Source: JAXGXT01 sp040772665
Lineage (GTDB): Bacteria; Bacillota; Clostridia; Lachnospirales; Anaerotignaceae
Length of the DNA stretch: 64,000 nucleotides
Reading direction: 5' to 3'
Assembly (NCBI GenBank): GCA_040772665.1
Contig: JAXGXT010000002.1
Coordinates: 337,451 to 401,450, forward strand
A program made the position numbers and the translations under genes. The notes under the pieces are model-generated. The model did not search any database. It saw only the letters and a program-made list of their open reading frames with translations, and was not told the origin of the DNA. Shown in pieces: positions 52,285 to 60,230 of the stretch. The stretch's first letter is position 1, and the number at the start of each line of letters is the position of its first letter.

Positions 52285-53412
52285 ATGGATAAGGCAGAGT
52301 TTATTGATGCTCTTAGGCAAATTAAAAAAGAAAAGGGCATTGATGAAGAAATAATTTTTGAAGCAATTGAAACATCACTTGTTTCAGCCTGCAAAAAACA
52401 TTTTGGAACATCACAGAACATAAAGGTTGAAATGAACAGAGAAACGGGAGATGTTGAGGTTTTTGCACAAAAGGATGTTGTTGAAGAAGTGGAAGACGGC
52501 TTGCTTCAAATATCACTTGAAGATGCACAAAAAATCAATAAGAAATTAAGATTAGGCGATGTTTACAACGAAGTTGTAACACCTAAGGATTTCGGCAGAA
52601 TTTCTGCCCAGACAGCAAAACAGGTTGTTGTTCAAAAGTTCAGAGAAGCTGAAAGAGAAATTCTTTTTAATCAGTATATTACAAAAGAAAGAGATATTGT
52701 AACAGGTATTGTTCAAAGAAAAGAAAAGAAAAACGTGATTATTCAGCTTGGAAAGATAGATGCTGTTCTTGCTCCAAACGAGCAAATTCCCGGAGAGGAA
52801 TATTCTTTTGCAGAGAGAATAAAAGTTTATGTTGTGGAAGTAAAACAAACAACAAAAGGACCCCAGATTTATGTTTCAAGAACACATCCGGAGCTTGTTA
52901 AAAGACTTTTTGAACAGGAAGTTCCCGAAGTCCATGACGGGTTGGTTGAAATTAAAAGTATTGCAAGAGAAGCAGGCTCAAGAACAAAAATTGCTGTTTA
53001 CAGCAAAGACCCTAATGTTGACGCTGTTGGAGCTTGTGTAGGACAAAACGGATACAGAGTAAATGTTATTGTAAGCGAGCTTCAAGGAGAAAAAATAGAC
53101 ATTATCAACTGGAGCGAAGACCCTAAAGAGTTTATTGCGGCTGCACTAAGCCCGTCTAAGGTTGTCGCTGTTAAAATCAGTGAAGAAACACAAAGTGCAA
53201 AAATAGTTGTTCCCGACCATCAGCTTTCTCTTGCCATTGGAAAAGAAGGGCAAAATGCAAGGCTTTCCGCAAAGCTTACAGGGTGGAGAATAGATATTAA
53301 AAACGAAACACAGGCGGCACAAACTTCTTTCCTTGATGATGAAATTAGTGAGAAAACAGAAACCATTGAAGAAACAAACGCCGCTTCAGAAATGGAAAAT
53401 ATTAAAGAATAA
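52285..53412 (+). CDS. nusA: Transcription elongation/termination factor NusA
   Basis: 375 residues. N-terminal RNA-polymerase domain, S1 domain (VTGIVQRKEKKNVIIQLG), KH1 and KH2 (VGACVGQNGYRVNVIVSEL, LAIGKEGQNARLSAKLTGW). The acidic C-terminus is short, without the extra repeats of E. coli NusA. Ribosome binding site AGAGGAGG. Confidence 0.97.
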   Translation: MDKAEFIDALRQIKKEKGIDEEIIFEAIETSLVSACKKHFGTSQNIKVEMNRETGDVEVFAQKDVVEEVEDGLLQISLEDAQKINKKLRLGDVYNEVVTPKDFGRISAQTAKQVVVQKFREAEREILFNQYITKERDIVTGIVQRKEKKNVIIQLGKIDAVLAPNEQIPGEEYSFAERIKVYVVEVKQTTKGPQIYVSRTHPELVKRLFEQEVPEVHDGLVEIKSIAREAGSRTKIAVYSKDPNVDAVGACVGQNGYRVNVIVSELQGEKIDIINWSEDPKEFIAAALSPSKVVAVKISEETQSAKIVVPDHQLSLAIGKEGQNARLSAKLTGWRIDIKNETQAAQTSFLDDEISEKTETIEETNAASEMENIKE

Positions 53413-53433
53413 GCCTTAAAGGGGGAGATATGA

Positions 53434-53712
53434 ATGATAAAGCATAAAAAAATTCCTCTTAGAAAATGCACCGGATGTCAGGAAATGAAAAACAAAAAAG
53501 AGCTTATCAGAATTGTGCGCAGTGAAGAAGGTGAGTTTTCCCTTGACACAACAGGTAAAAAACAAGGCAGAGGTGCATATATTTGCAAATGTGTTGAGTG
53601 TCTTGATAAGGCGCAAAAAACAAAAGGTCTTGAACGCAGTTTTAAATCGTCTGTTCCCAAAGAAGTATATGAAAAATTAAAGGAAGAACTTTTGGAGAGT
53701 AATGATGAATAA
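53434..53712 (+). CDS. ylxR: YlxR family RNA-binding protein (RNase P modulator RnpM)
   Basis: 92 residues. RKCTGCQEMKNKKELIRIVR then KQGRGAYICKC, the DUF448/YlxR pattern with four Cys, of which CTGC is the first pair. YlxR of Bacillus binds RNase P RNA. Overlaps the start of ylxQ by 8 bp. Confidence 0.93.
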   Translation: MIKHKKIPLRKCTGCQEMKNKKELIRIVRSEEGEFSLDTTGKKQGRGAYICKCVECLDKAQKTKGLERSFKSSVPKEVYEKLKEELLESNDE

Positions 53713-54010
53713 AATATTATCCATTCTTGGATTATGTATGAGAGCAGGGCTTTTAAGCTCAGGAGAAGTTTCAGCGGAGGCTGCAATAAAAAGCGGCAAG
53801 GCAGAACTTATAATTTTAAGTCAGGATGCTTCGGAAAACACAAAAAATAAATTTCTTAACTCGTCAGAGTTTTATAAAATAAAATTAATTATTTTTGGAC
53901 AAAAAGAAGATTTGGGAAAAGCAATAGGGAAAGCGGAACGTTCAGTTTTGGCTGTGTGTGATAAGGGCTTTTCAAAAAAAATATTATCTCTTTTTGAACA
54001 AAACATTTGA
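53705..54010 (+). CDS. ylxQ: Ribosomal protein L7Ae family (YlxQ)
   Basis: 101 residues, a k-turn-binding L7Ae/L30e fold: ILSILGLCMRAGLLSSGEV, AIKSGKAELIILSQDASEN. Two ATGs are adjacent (53702, 53705); the second has the better spacing to GGAGAG. RNA-binding; precise target unknown. Confidence 0.9.
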   Translation: MNKILSILGLCMRAGLLSSGEVSAEAAIKSGKAELIILSQDASENTKNKFLNSSEFYKIKLIIFGQKEDLGKAIGKAERSVLAVCDKGFSKKILSLFEQNI

Positions 54011-54036
54011 CATAGCAATTTCAGGAGGTGGAGCCT

Positions 54037-56403
54037 TTGTCAAAACTAAGAATACATGAACTTGCAAAAGAATTAAACATAAACTCCAAAATTATAATTG
54101 AAAAGGTTAAAGAATACGGAGTTGAAGCTTCAAGCCATATGAGTACCGTTGATGCAGACACGGCAAATAAAATAAGAAATATTTATAAGCCTAAAGAAGC
54201 TGCGAAGGAAACTCAAAAACTTGAAAACCAACAGCCTAAAAAGGCCGAAGACAGACCAAAGCAAGAACCACAGAAAAAAGAAGGCTTTAAACAAAATAAC
54301 CAAAAAACAAAAGCTCCGTCACAGCATCAAAACACAAGGGAAACTCCTAAAAACGACAGAAAGCCTCAAAACACCAATCAATCAAGCGGACAAAAAACCA
54401 CTTCAAACAACAAAGGAACTTTTAATAAAAACACTTTTAACAATAAACCCCAAAGCGGAAACAAACCAGGCTTTGAGCAAAAGAAAACCCAAGAAAATCA
54501 GCAAAAAGGCGGAAAAAGTAATTTTAACAAACCGTCTGCTAATCAAAACAGAAATAATTTTAACGGAAAAAATCAAAGCAACAGAAACAATAAAAAACAA
54601 GAGCCTTTAAAGCAGCCTGCTCCAAAGCCTGTTGAACCTGTTGAGGAAGAAGTTAAAATTAAATATATCCCAGAGGTTTTAACTGTTAAAGAATTTGCTG
54701 CGGTTTTAGGAAAAAGCGGTGCAGAAATTGTAAAACTCTTATTTAAAAAAGGACATATGCTTAGCATAAACAGTGAAATTGATTTTGAAACAGCTTCACA
54801 AATTGCTGACGAGTATAATGTGATTCTTGAAATAGAAGAAGAAAAAGATATTTTTGAAGAAGCTTTTAAAGATGAAGTTGATGATGAAGCTTCACTTACA
54901 AAAAGACCTCCTGTTGTTGTTGTTATGGGCCATGTTGACCACGGAAAAACATCTCTTTTGGATGCAATACGTAAAGCAAGGGTAACAGCAGGTGAGGCAG
55001 GCGGAATTACACAGCACATAGGTGCATATACGGTTGAAATTGAAGGCAACCCAATTACTTTCCTTGATACACCCGGGCATGAGGCTTTTACGGCAATGCG
55101 TATGCGTGGAGCACAAGTTACGGATATTGCAATTCTTGTTGTTGCGGCAGACGATGGTGTTATGCCTCAGACTGTTGAGGCCATTAACCATGCAAAGGCG
55201 GCAGGAGTTGAAATTATTGTTGCTGTAAATAAAATAGACAAAGTTGGCGCAAACCCTGACAGAGTTAAGCAAGAGCTTACAGAACATGGAATTTTAACGG
55301 AAGACTGGGGCGGTGAAACAATATGCGTTCCTGTTTCTGCATTAAACAAAATAGGCATTGACACACTTCTTGAAATGATTATTCTTGCTGCTGAAATGAA
55401 AGAGCTTAAAGCTAACCCTAATAAAAAAGCAAGGGGAACAGTAATTGATGCACAGCTTGATAAAGGCAGAGGCCCTGTGGCAACTATTCTTGTTCAAGAC
55501 GGAACATTGTCTGTGGGAGATCCGGTTGTTGCGGGAAGTGCTTATGGAAAAATCAGAGCAATGATGGACGACAAAGGCAGAAGAGTAAAAAAAGCAGGTC
55601 CTTCCACACCTGTGGAAATTTTAGGACTTTCTGAAGTTCCTACAGCCGGTGATGCTTTTTATGCGGCAGATAACGACAAACAAGCACGTTCTGTTGCTGA
55701 ATCAGTTGTTGCAAAAAGCAGAACTGATATGATTAAAAATTCACAGCCGAAAGTTTCCCTTGATGACCTTTTTACACAAATTCAAAGCGGCAACGTAAAA
55801 GAGCTTAACATTGTTGTTAAAGCTGACGTTCAAGGTTCTGTTGAGGCTGTTAGACAAAGCCTTGAAAAGCTTTCCAATGATGAGGTTAGAGTTCGCATAA
55901 TTCACGGCGGTGTTGGAACAATAACAGAAAGTGATGTTATGCTTGCAAGCGCTTCAAATGCAATAATAATCGGATTTAATGTTCGCCCTGAGCCAATGGC
56001 CAAAACATTTGCAGATACGGAAAAAGTTGATTTAAGACTTTACAGAGTTATATACAATGCCATAGAAGATATTATGACTGCAATGAAGGGTATGCTTGAC
56101 CCTGTTTATGAAGAAAAGATTATCGGTCATGCAGAAATAAGGCAGGTTTTCAAAGCTTCCGGAATTGGTTCTATTGCAGGAAGTTATGTAACAGACGGAA
56201 AGTTTCAGCGAGGCTGCAAGGTGAGGGTTTTCCGTGGAAACGATTTAATTCATACAGGAGAACTTGAAAGCCTTAAGCGTTTTAAAGATGACGTTAAGGA
56301 AGTAAACACAAACTATGAATGTGGTCTTGTTATTAAAAAGTTCAACGATTTTAAGGAAGGCGACACAGTTGAGGCCTACATTATGGTTGAAGTTCCAAGA
56401 TAA
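54037..56403 (+). CDS. infB: Translation initiation factor IF-2
   Basis: 788 residues. N-terminal IF2N helices (RIHELAKELNINSKIIIEKV), then a low-complexity linker rich in Asn, Gln and Lys (about residues 60-210), a second IF2N, G domain with GHVDHGKTSLLD (about residue 297), DTPGHEAF, NKID, and C-terminal domains. The start is TTG at 54037 with AGGAGG at 54023-54028; a GTG at 54028 is the last base triplet of that site, so it is not the start. Confidence 0.96.
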   Translation: MSKLRIHELAKELNINSKIIIEKVKEYGVEASSHMSTVDADTANKIRNIYKPKEAAKETQKLENQQPKKAEDRPKQEPQKKEGFKQNNQKTKAPSQHQNTRETPKNDRKPQNTNQSSGQKTTSNNKGTFNKNTFNNKPQSGNKPGFEQKKTQENQQKGGKSNFNKPSANQNRNNFNGKNQSNRNNKKQEPLKQPAPKPVEPVEEEVKIKYIPEVLTVKEFAAVLGKSGAEIVKLLFKKGHMLSINSEIDFETASQIADEYNVILEIEEEKDIFEEAFKDEVDDEASLTKRPPVVVVMGHVDHGKTSLLDAIRKARVTAGEAGGITQHIGAYTVEIEGNPITFLDTPGHEAFTAMRMRGAQVTDIAILVVAADDGVMPQTVEAINHAKAAGVEIIVAVNKIDKVGANPDRVKQELTEHGILTEDWGGETICVPVSALNKIGIDTLLEMIILAAEMKELKANPNKKARGTVIDAQLDKGRGPVATILVQDGTLSVGDPVVAGSAYGKIRAMMDDKGRRVKKAGPSTPVEILGLSEVPTAGDAFYAADNDKQARSVAESVVAKSRTDMIKNSQPKVSLDDLFTQIQSGNVKELNIVVKADVQGSVEAVRQSLEKLSNDEVRVRIIHGGVGTITESDVMLASASNAIIIGFNVRPEPMAKTFADTEKVDLRLYRVIYNAIEDIMTAMKGMLDPVYEEKIIGHAEIRQVFKASGIGSIAGSYVTDGKFQRGCKVRVFRGNDLIHTGELESLKRFKDDVKEVNTNYECGLVIKKFNDFKEGDTVEAYIMVEVPR

Positions 56404-56415
56404 TGAGGTGAAAAA

Positions 56416-56793
56416 ATGAAAAACAACACAAGAATGATTCGTATAAATGATGAAATACAAAGAGAGATTGCCCAAATAATAAGGTCGGAAGTTAAAGACC
56501 CGAGAATAGGTTCTCTTACAAGCGTTATTCGTGCAGAAACAACAAGCGACCTTAAATATTCAAAAATATTCATTTCTGTTCTTGGAAATGATGAAGAAAA
56601 GCAAAGTGTTATGAAAGGTCTTAAAAACGCAGGCGGTTTTATAAGACACCTTCTTGCGGAAAGAGTTAATTTGAGAAATACTCCCGAGCTTATTTTTAAG
56701 CTTGACGATTCTGTTGAATATTCTGTAAGAATGAATAGTCTTATCAACCAAATTTCAAAAGGCTCAAATTCCCAAGGTGAAAATAATGAATGA
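56416..56793 (+). CDS. rbfA: Ribosome-binding factor A
   Basis: 125 residues; 30S maturation factor with KH-like fold: RMIRINDEIQREIAQIIRSE, RIGSLTSVIRAETTSDLKYS, LAERVNLRNTPELIFKLDDS. Its end overlaps the start of nrnA by 8 bp. Confidence 0.96.
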   Translation: MKNNTRMIRINDEIQREIAQIIRSEVKDPRIGSLTSVIRAETTSDLKYSKIFISVLGNDEEKQSVMKGLKNAGGFIRHLLAERVNLRNTPELIFKLDDSVEYSVRMNSLINQISKGSNSQGENNE

Positions 56794-57748
56794 AACTTTT
56801 GAAGAAATAAGAAAACTTATTGACTTAAGTGACAGCATAGCCATTTCGGGGCACATAAGCCCCGATGGTGATGCTATTGGCTCATGTGCAGCTTTAGCCA
56901 TGGCCCTTAAAATTATGGGCAAGGATGTTAAGGTGATTTTAGATGAATATCCTGAGGTTTTTTCAATAATTCCCACAGGAGGCATTTTTGTTAAAGAAGC
57001 CGAAGAAGATTATTTGCCTGATTTGTATATAGCTCTTGATAGCGGCGATAAAGAAAGGCTTGGAAAAAACGCAGATTTATTTGATAAAACACTTCATACA
57101 GTAAATATTGACCATCATGTAAGCAACACTCTTTATGGAAAAGTAAATTATATTGATGAAGAAGCGTCCTCCACAAGTGAAATTATTTTTCAATTTCTTT
57201 ATGGCTACGCCCCTATTGATAATGATATTGCCGCAGCTGTTTATGCGGGAATTATATTTGATACAGGCGGTTTTAGACATCCTTCCACAACACCCGTTAC
57301 AATGGCAATAGTTTCTGAACTTTTAGAATATGATTTTAATTTTACAAGTATTTATAATTCGATTTTCCATTCAAGAAAGTTTACAGAAGCAAAGGCCATG
57401 GGTAAAGCACTTATAAATCTTGAGTCACATTTTGACGATAGATGCGTAACCTCATATATTACCCTTAAAGAAATGCAAGAGCATGGTTTGGCAATTGATG
57501 AGGTTTCCGAGGTTTCAAGCTATATTAAAGGCATAAGCGGAAGTGTTGTTTCTGTTTTCTTCCACGAAAAAGAAAACAATGTTTTTAAGGTAAGCATGAG
57601 AAGTGAACCTCCGTTTAATGTTTGTGCTATTGCTCAATCCTTTGGCGGCGGAGGGCATAAACAGGCCGCAGGCTGCAGTGTTCAAGGATGCTTGGAGGAT
57701 GTTTTTAAAAAGGTTATTGAAGAAGTGGAAAAACAGTTAAGGGGGTAA
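56786..57748 (+). CDS. nrnA: DHH-family bifunctional oligoribonuclease/PAP phosphatase NrnA
   Basis: 320 residues from ATG 56786 (AAGGTG upstream; a GTG at 56777 overlaps that site). DHH motifs: GHISPDGDAIGSCAA, ALDSGD, VNIDHHVSNTLYG; DHHA1 domain with FGGGGHKQAAGC. Degrades nano-RNAs and removes the 3' phosphate of pAp. Confidence 0.94.
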   Translation: MNETFEEIRKLIDLSDSIAISGHISPDGDAIGSCAALAMALKIMGKDVKVILDEYPEVFSIIPTGGIFVKEAEEDYLPDLYIALDSGDKERLGKNADLFDKTLHTVNIDHHVSNTLYGKVNYIDEEASSTSEIIFQFLYGYAPIDNDIAAAVYAGIIFDTGGFRHPSTTPVTMAIVSELLEYDFNFTSIYNSIFHSRKFTEAKAMGKALINLESHFDDRCVTSYITLKEMQEHGLAIDEVSEVSSYIKGISGSVVSVFFHEKENNVFKVSMRSEPPFNVCAIAQSFGGGGHKQAAGCSVQGCLEDVFKKVIEEVEKQLRG

Positions 57749-57752
57749 CCTT

Positions 57753-58658
57753 TTGGACGGAATAATTAACATTTATAAAGAAAAAGGCTTTACTTCCCAC
57801 GATGTTGTTGCTGTTGTCAGAAAAACCATAAATCAAAAAAAGGTTGGCCATACGGGAACCCTTGACCCAGATGCCACAGGTGTTCTTCCCATATGTATAG
57901 GCAGAGGGACTAAGCTTTCTGACTATATAATGGCTGCAGAAAAAGAATATCTGGCAGAGGTTACTTTTGGAATTACAACAACAACTGAAGATGCCAGCGG
58001 AGATATACTTGAACAAAAGAAAGTTGTTTTTAATGAGAAAGATATAAAAAAGGCTGTAGGCAGCTTTGTTGGAGAAATTGAACAGATACCTCCAATGTAT
58101 TCCGCAATAAAAATTGATGGAAAAAAACTTTATCAGCTTGCAAGAGAGGGGAAAGAAATAGAAAGAAAAACAAGAAAAGTAGAGATTAAAAAAATAGAAA
58201 TTCTTGAATTTCTTCCTCCCAATAAAATAAAAATTTCTGTTACTTGCTCAAAGGGAACTTACATAAGAACTCTTTGTAAAGATATAGGGGAAAAACTTGG
58301 GTTTGGGGCACACATGTCAAGCCTTGAACGAACAAGAAGCGGTGCTTTTATAAAAGAAAACGCCATAACCCTTACAAAACTTAAAACACTTAAAGAGGAA
58401 TCTAGGCTTAATGAAGTTGTTTTGCCTATGGAAAAGGCTCTTGAAAGTTACGGGCGTATTTTTGTAAATGAAAAAGCAGATAAATTAATTCATAACGGAT
58501 GTAAAATATACAGCCAATATTTTGAAAAAACCGATAAGGAAATTTTAATTGGCGAAACTGTCACAGCTTATGACAGCAAGGGTATGCTTGTTGGGATTTT
58601 TACCATAATTGAAGATGATAAAAAGGTTTGTATCAAGCCTTTAAAAATACTTTTGTAA
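57753..58658 (+). CDS. truB: tRNA pseudouridine-55 synthase
   Basis: 301 residues. Makes pseudouridine 55 in the T-loop of tRNAs: KEKGFTSHDVVAVVR, catalytic Asp in GHTGTLDPDATGVLPI, CSKGTYIRTLCKDIGE, and PUA-like C-terminus. TTG start, 7 bases after AAGGGGG in the nrnA tail, so coupled to nrnA. Confidence 0.95.
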   Translation: MDGIINIYKEKGFTSHDVVAVVRKTINQKKVGHTGTLDPDATGVLPICIGRGTKLSDYIMAAEKEYLAEVTFGITTTTEDASGDILEQKKVVFNEKDIKKAVGSFVGEIEQIPPMYSAIKIDGKKLYQLAREGKEIERKTRKVEIKKIEILEFLPPNKIKISVTCSKGTYIRTLCKDIGEKLGFGAHMSSLERTRSGAFIKENAITLTKLKTLKEESRLNEVVLPMEKALESYGRIFVNEKADKLIHNGCKIYSQYFEKTDKEILIGETVTAYDSKGMLVGIFTIIEDDKKVCIKPLKILL

Positions 58659-58677
58659 AGCAAAAGGGGCATTATTT

Positions 58678-59628
58678 ATGAAACACATAACAAACCATTA
58701 TATAGAACAAACTGAAAAAACTTCGGTAACCTTGGGCAATTTTGACGGTATACATTTGGGACACCGAAGTCTTATATCTGAAATGATGTTAGAAGCAAAA
58801 AAGAACAATCTTAAATCTGTTGTTTTTTCCTTTTACCCTCATCCTATGTTTGTGTTTTCTAATAAAAAACACAATGCACTTATAATGTCGCCGGAAGAAA
58901 AAAGGCTTTCGTTAGAGGAAATGGGTGTGGATATTTATATAGAATATCCCTTTGATAAAAACTTTGCTTCTTTAACTGCAAAAGAGTTTGCTGTTGATAT
59001 TTTGTTTAAAAAATTAAACTGCAAGGTGCTTGTTGTAGGTGAAAACTATAAATTTGGTTACGGGCAAGAGGGTAACTGTGAAACACTTAAAAAGTTAGGC
59101 AATGAATATGGTGTGAAAGTAATTTCAATTCCTTCTGTCAATTATGAAAAGGAAAGAGTCAGCAGCAGCAGAATAAGGCAGGCCTTAGTAGACAAAAAAA
59201 TTGACCTTGCCAACAGACTTTTAACAATGCCTTATTTTATTTACGGTGAGGTTGTCAAGGGAAAACAGCTTGGAAGAACAATTGGTTTTCCTACAATTAA
59301 CATTATCGCCGATCAAGATAAGCTTTTTCCGCCAAACGGTGTTTATGCCACAAGAAGTCTTTATGACGGAAAGTTTTACTATGGTGTTACAAACATTGGA
59401 ATAAACCCTACTGTTAATGGAGAAACTAAAATCGTAGAAACATATCTTTTTGATTTTGAAAAGGTAGTTTACGGAGAATATATAAAAACATACGTTTTTC
59501 ATTTTATTAGGCATGAGGAAAAGTTTTTAAGTGTTGACAGACTCCAAAACCAGCTTATTTCAGATGCAGACAATGCAAAAGAATATTTTAAAACAGATGA
59601 GTATAAATATTGGAGTGAAAAATATTAA
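58678..59628 (+). CDS. ribF: Bifunctional riboflavin kinase/FAD synthetase
   Basis: 316 residues. N-terminal FMN adenylyltransferase: TLGNFDGIHLGHRSLI, VGENYKFGYGQEGNCETLKK, SSSRIRQAL; C-terminal flavokinase: GEVVKGKQLGRTIGFPTINI, NGVYATR, GVTNIGINPTV. Makes FMN and FAD. Last gene before the separately promoted rpsO. Confidence 0.96.
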   Translation: MKHITNHYIEQTEKTSVTLGNFDGIHLGHRSLISEMMLEAKKNNLKSVVFSFYPHPMFVFSNKKHNALIMSPEEKRLSLEEMGVDIYIEYPFDKNFASLTAKEFAVDILFKKLNCKVLVVGENYKFGYGQEGNCETLKKLGNEYGVKVISIPSVNYEKERVSSSRIRQALVDKKIDLANRLLTMPYFIYGEVVKGKQLGRTIGFPTINIIADQDKLFPPNGVYATRSLYDGKFYYGVTNIGINPTVNGETKIVETYLFDFEKVVYGEYIKTYVFHFIRHEEKFLSVDRLQNQLISDADNAKEYFKTDEYKYWSEKY

Positions 59629-59633
59629 ATTAC

Positions 59634-59662
59634 TTGAAATGGAAAAAGAAATATGATAGAAT
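59634..59662 (+). promoter_or_regulatory. Predicted rpsO promoter
   Basis: TTGAAA, 17-bp spacer, TAGAAT. Confidence 0.65.
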
Positions 59663-59668
59663 AACGAA

Positions 59669-59740
59669 GTTATGAACCGTAGCTCAGTGTTTGGAAACTC
59701 CAGCCAATACTTAGCCGCAGGGGATACTATTTATTTTTAA
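59669..59740 (+). promoter_or_regulatory. Structured 5' leader of rpsO
   Basis: About 75 bases between the predicted start site and the ribosome binding site. It has complementary segments (TTTGG/CCA, GTGTTTGG / CCAATAC) and a GTAGCTCAG stretch. S15 represses its own mRNA in several bacteria through leader RNA; this could be such a site, not proven by folding. Confidence 0.4.
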
Positions 59741-59754
59741 GGAGGAAATTAAAA

Positions 59755-60018
59755 ATGTCAACAATCAACAAACAAGAAATTATTGAAAAGTATGGAAGAA
59801 CACCTACAGATACAGGTTCACCTGAGGTGCAGATTGCTCTTTTAACAGCAAGAATAACTCTTCTTACAGAGCATCTTAAAATGCATAAAAAAGATCACCA
59901 CTCAAGAAGAGGTCTTTTAATGCTTGTTGGTCAAAGAAGAGGTCTTCTTAACTATCTTAAAGAAAAAGATATTGTAAAATATCGTGAACTTCTTGGCGAA
60001 TTAGGTTTAAGAAAATAA
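59755..60018 (+). CDS. rpsO: 30S ribosomal protein S15
   Basis: 87 residues, standard length: FGRTPTDTGSPEVQIALLTA-type core (here YGRTPTDTGSPEVQIA), LTEHLKMHKKDHHSRRGLLM and VGQRRGLLNYLKEKD. Ribosome binding site AAGGAGG. Confidence 0.98.
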   Translation: MSTINKQEIIEKYGRTPTDTGSPEVQIALLTARITLLTEHLKMHKKDHHSRRGLLMLVGQRRGLLNYLKEKDIVKYRELLGELGLRK

Positions 60019-60032
60019 TTTCAAACAATAAT

Positions 60033-60065
60033 AATAGAGAGGATTTTATGTCCTCTCTATTGTTG
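60033..60065 (+). terminator. Terminator after rpsO
   Basis: Perfect 11-bp stem AATAGAGAGGA / TCCTCTCTATT, then GTTGTATTT. Confidence 0.75.
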
Positions 60066-60129
60066 TATTTATTTAAAGCACAAAAACTTAATATAAATAC
60101 AATTGCAGTGGTTTAAAAATGTATGTTTT

Positions 60130-60195
60130 AACACTATAGGTTTTTAGCTTAGGGCAGAAATTGTTTTCTGTTTTAAGCTGAAGATCTATGGTGTT
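60130..60195 (+). promoter_or_regulatory. Long hairpin in pnp leader
   Basis: Nested stem: AACACTATAG / CTATGGTGTT (one G-T), AGCTTA / TAAGCT, GCAGAAA / TTTTCTGT. A 66-base hairpin ending 36 bases before the pnp ATG. Position and shape recall the RNase III-processed leader hairpin by which PNPase controls its own mRNA in E. coli. Confidence 0.6.
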
Positions 60196-60230
60196 AGAGA
60201 AAGTTTATTTTAAAAAGGAGAATTTAAAAC

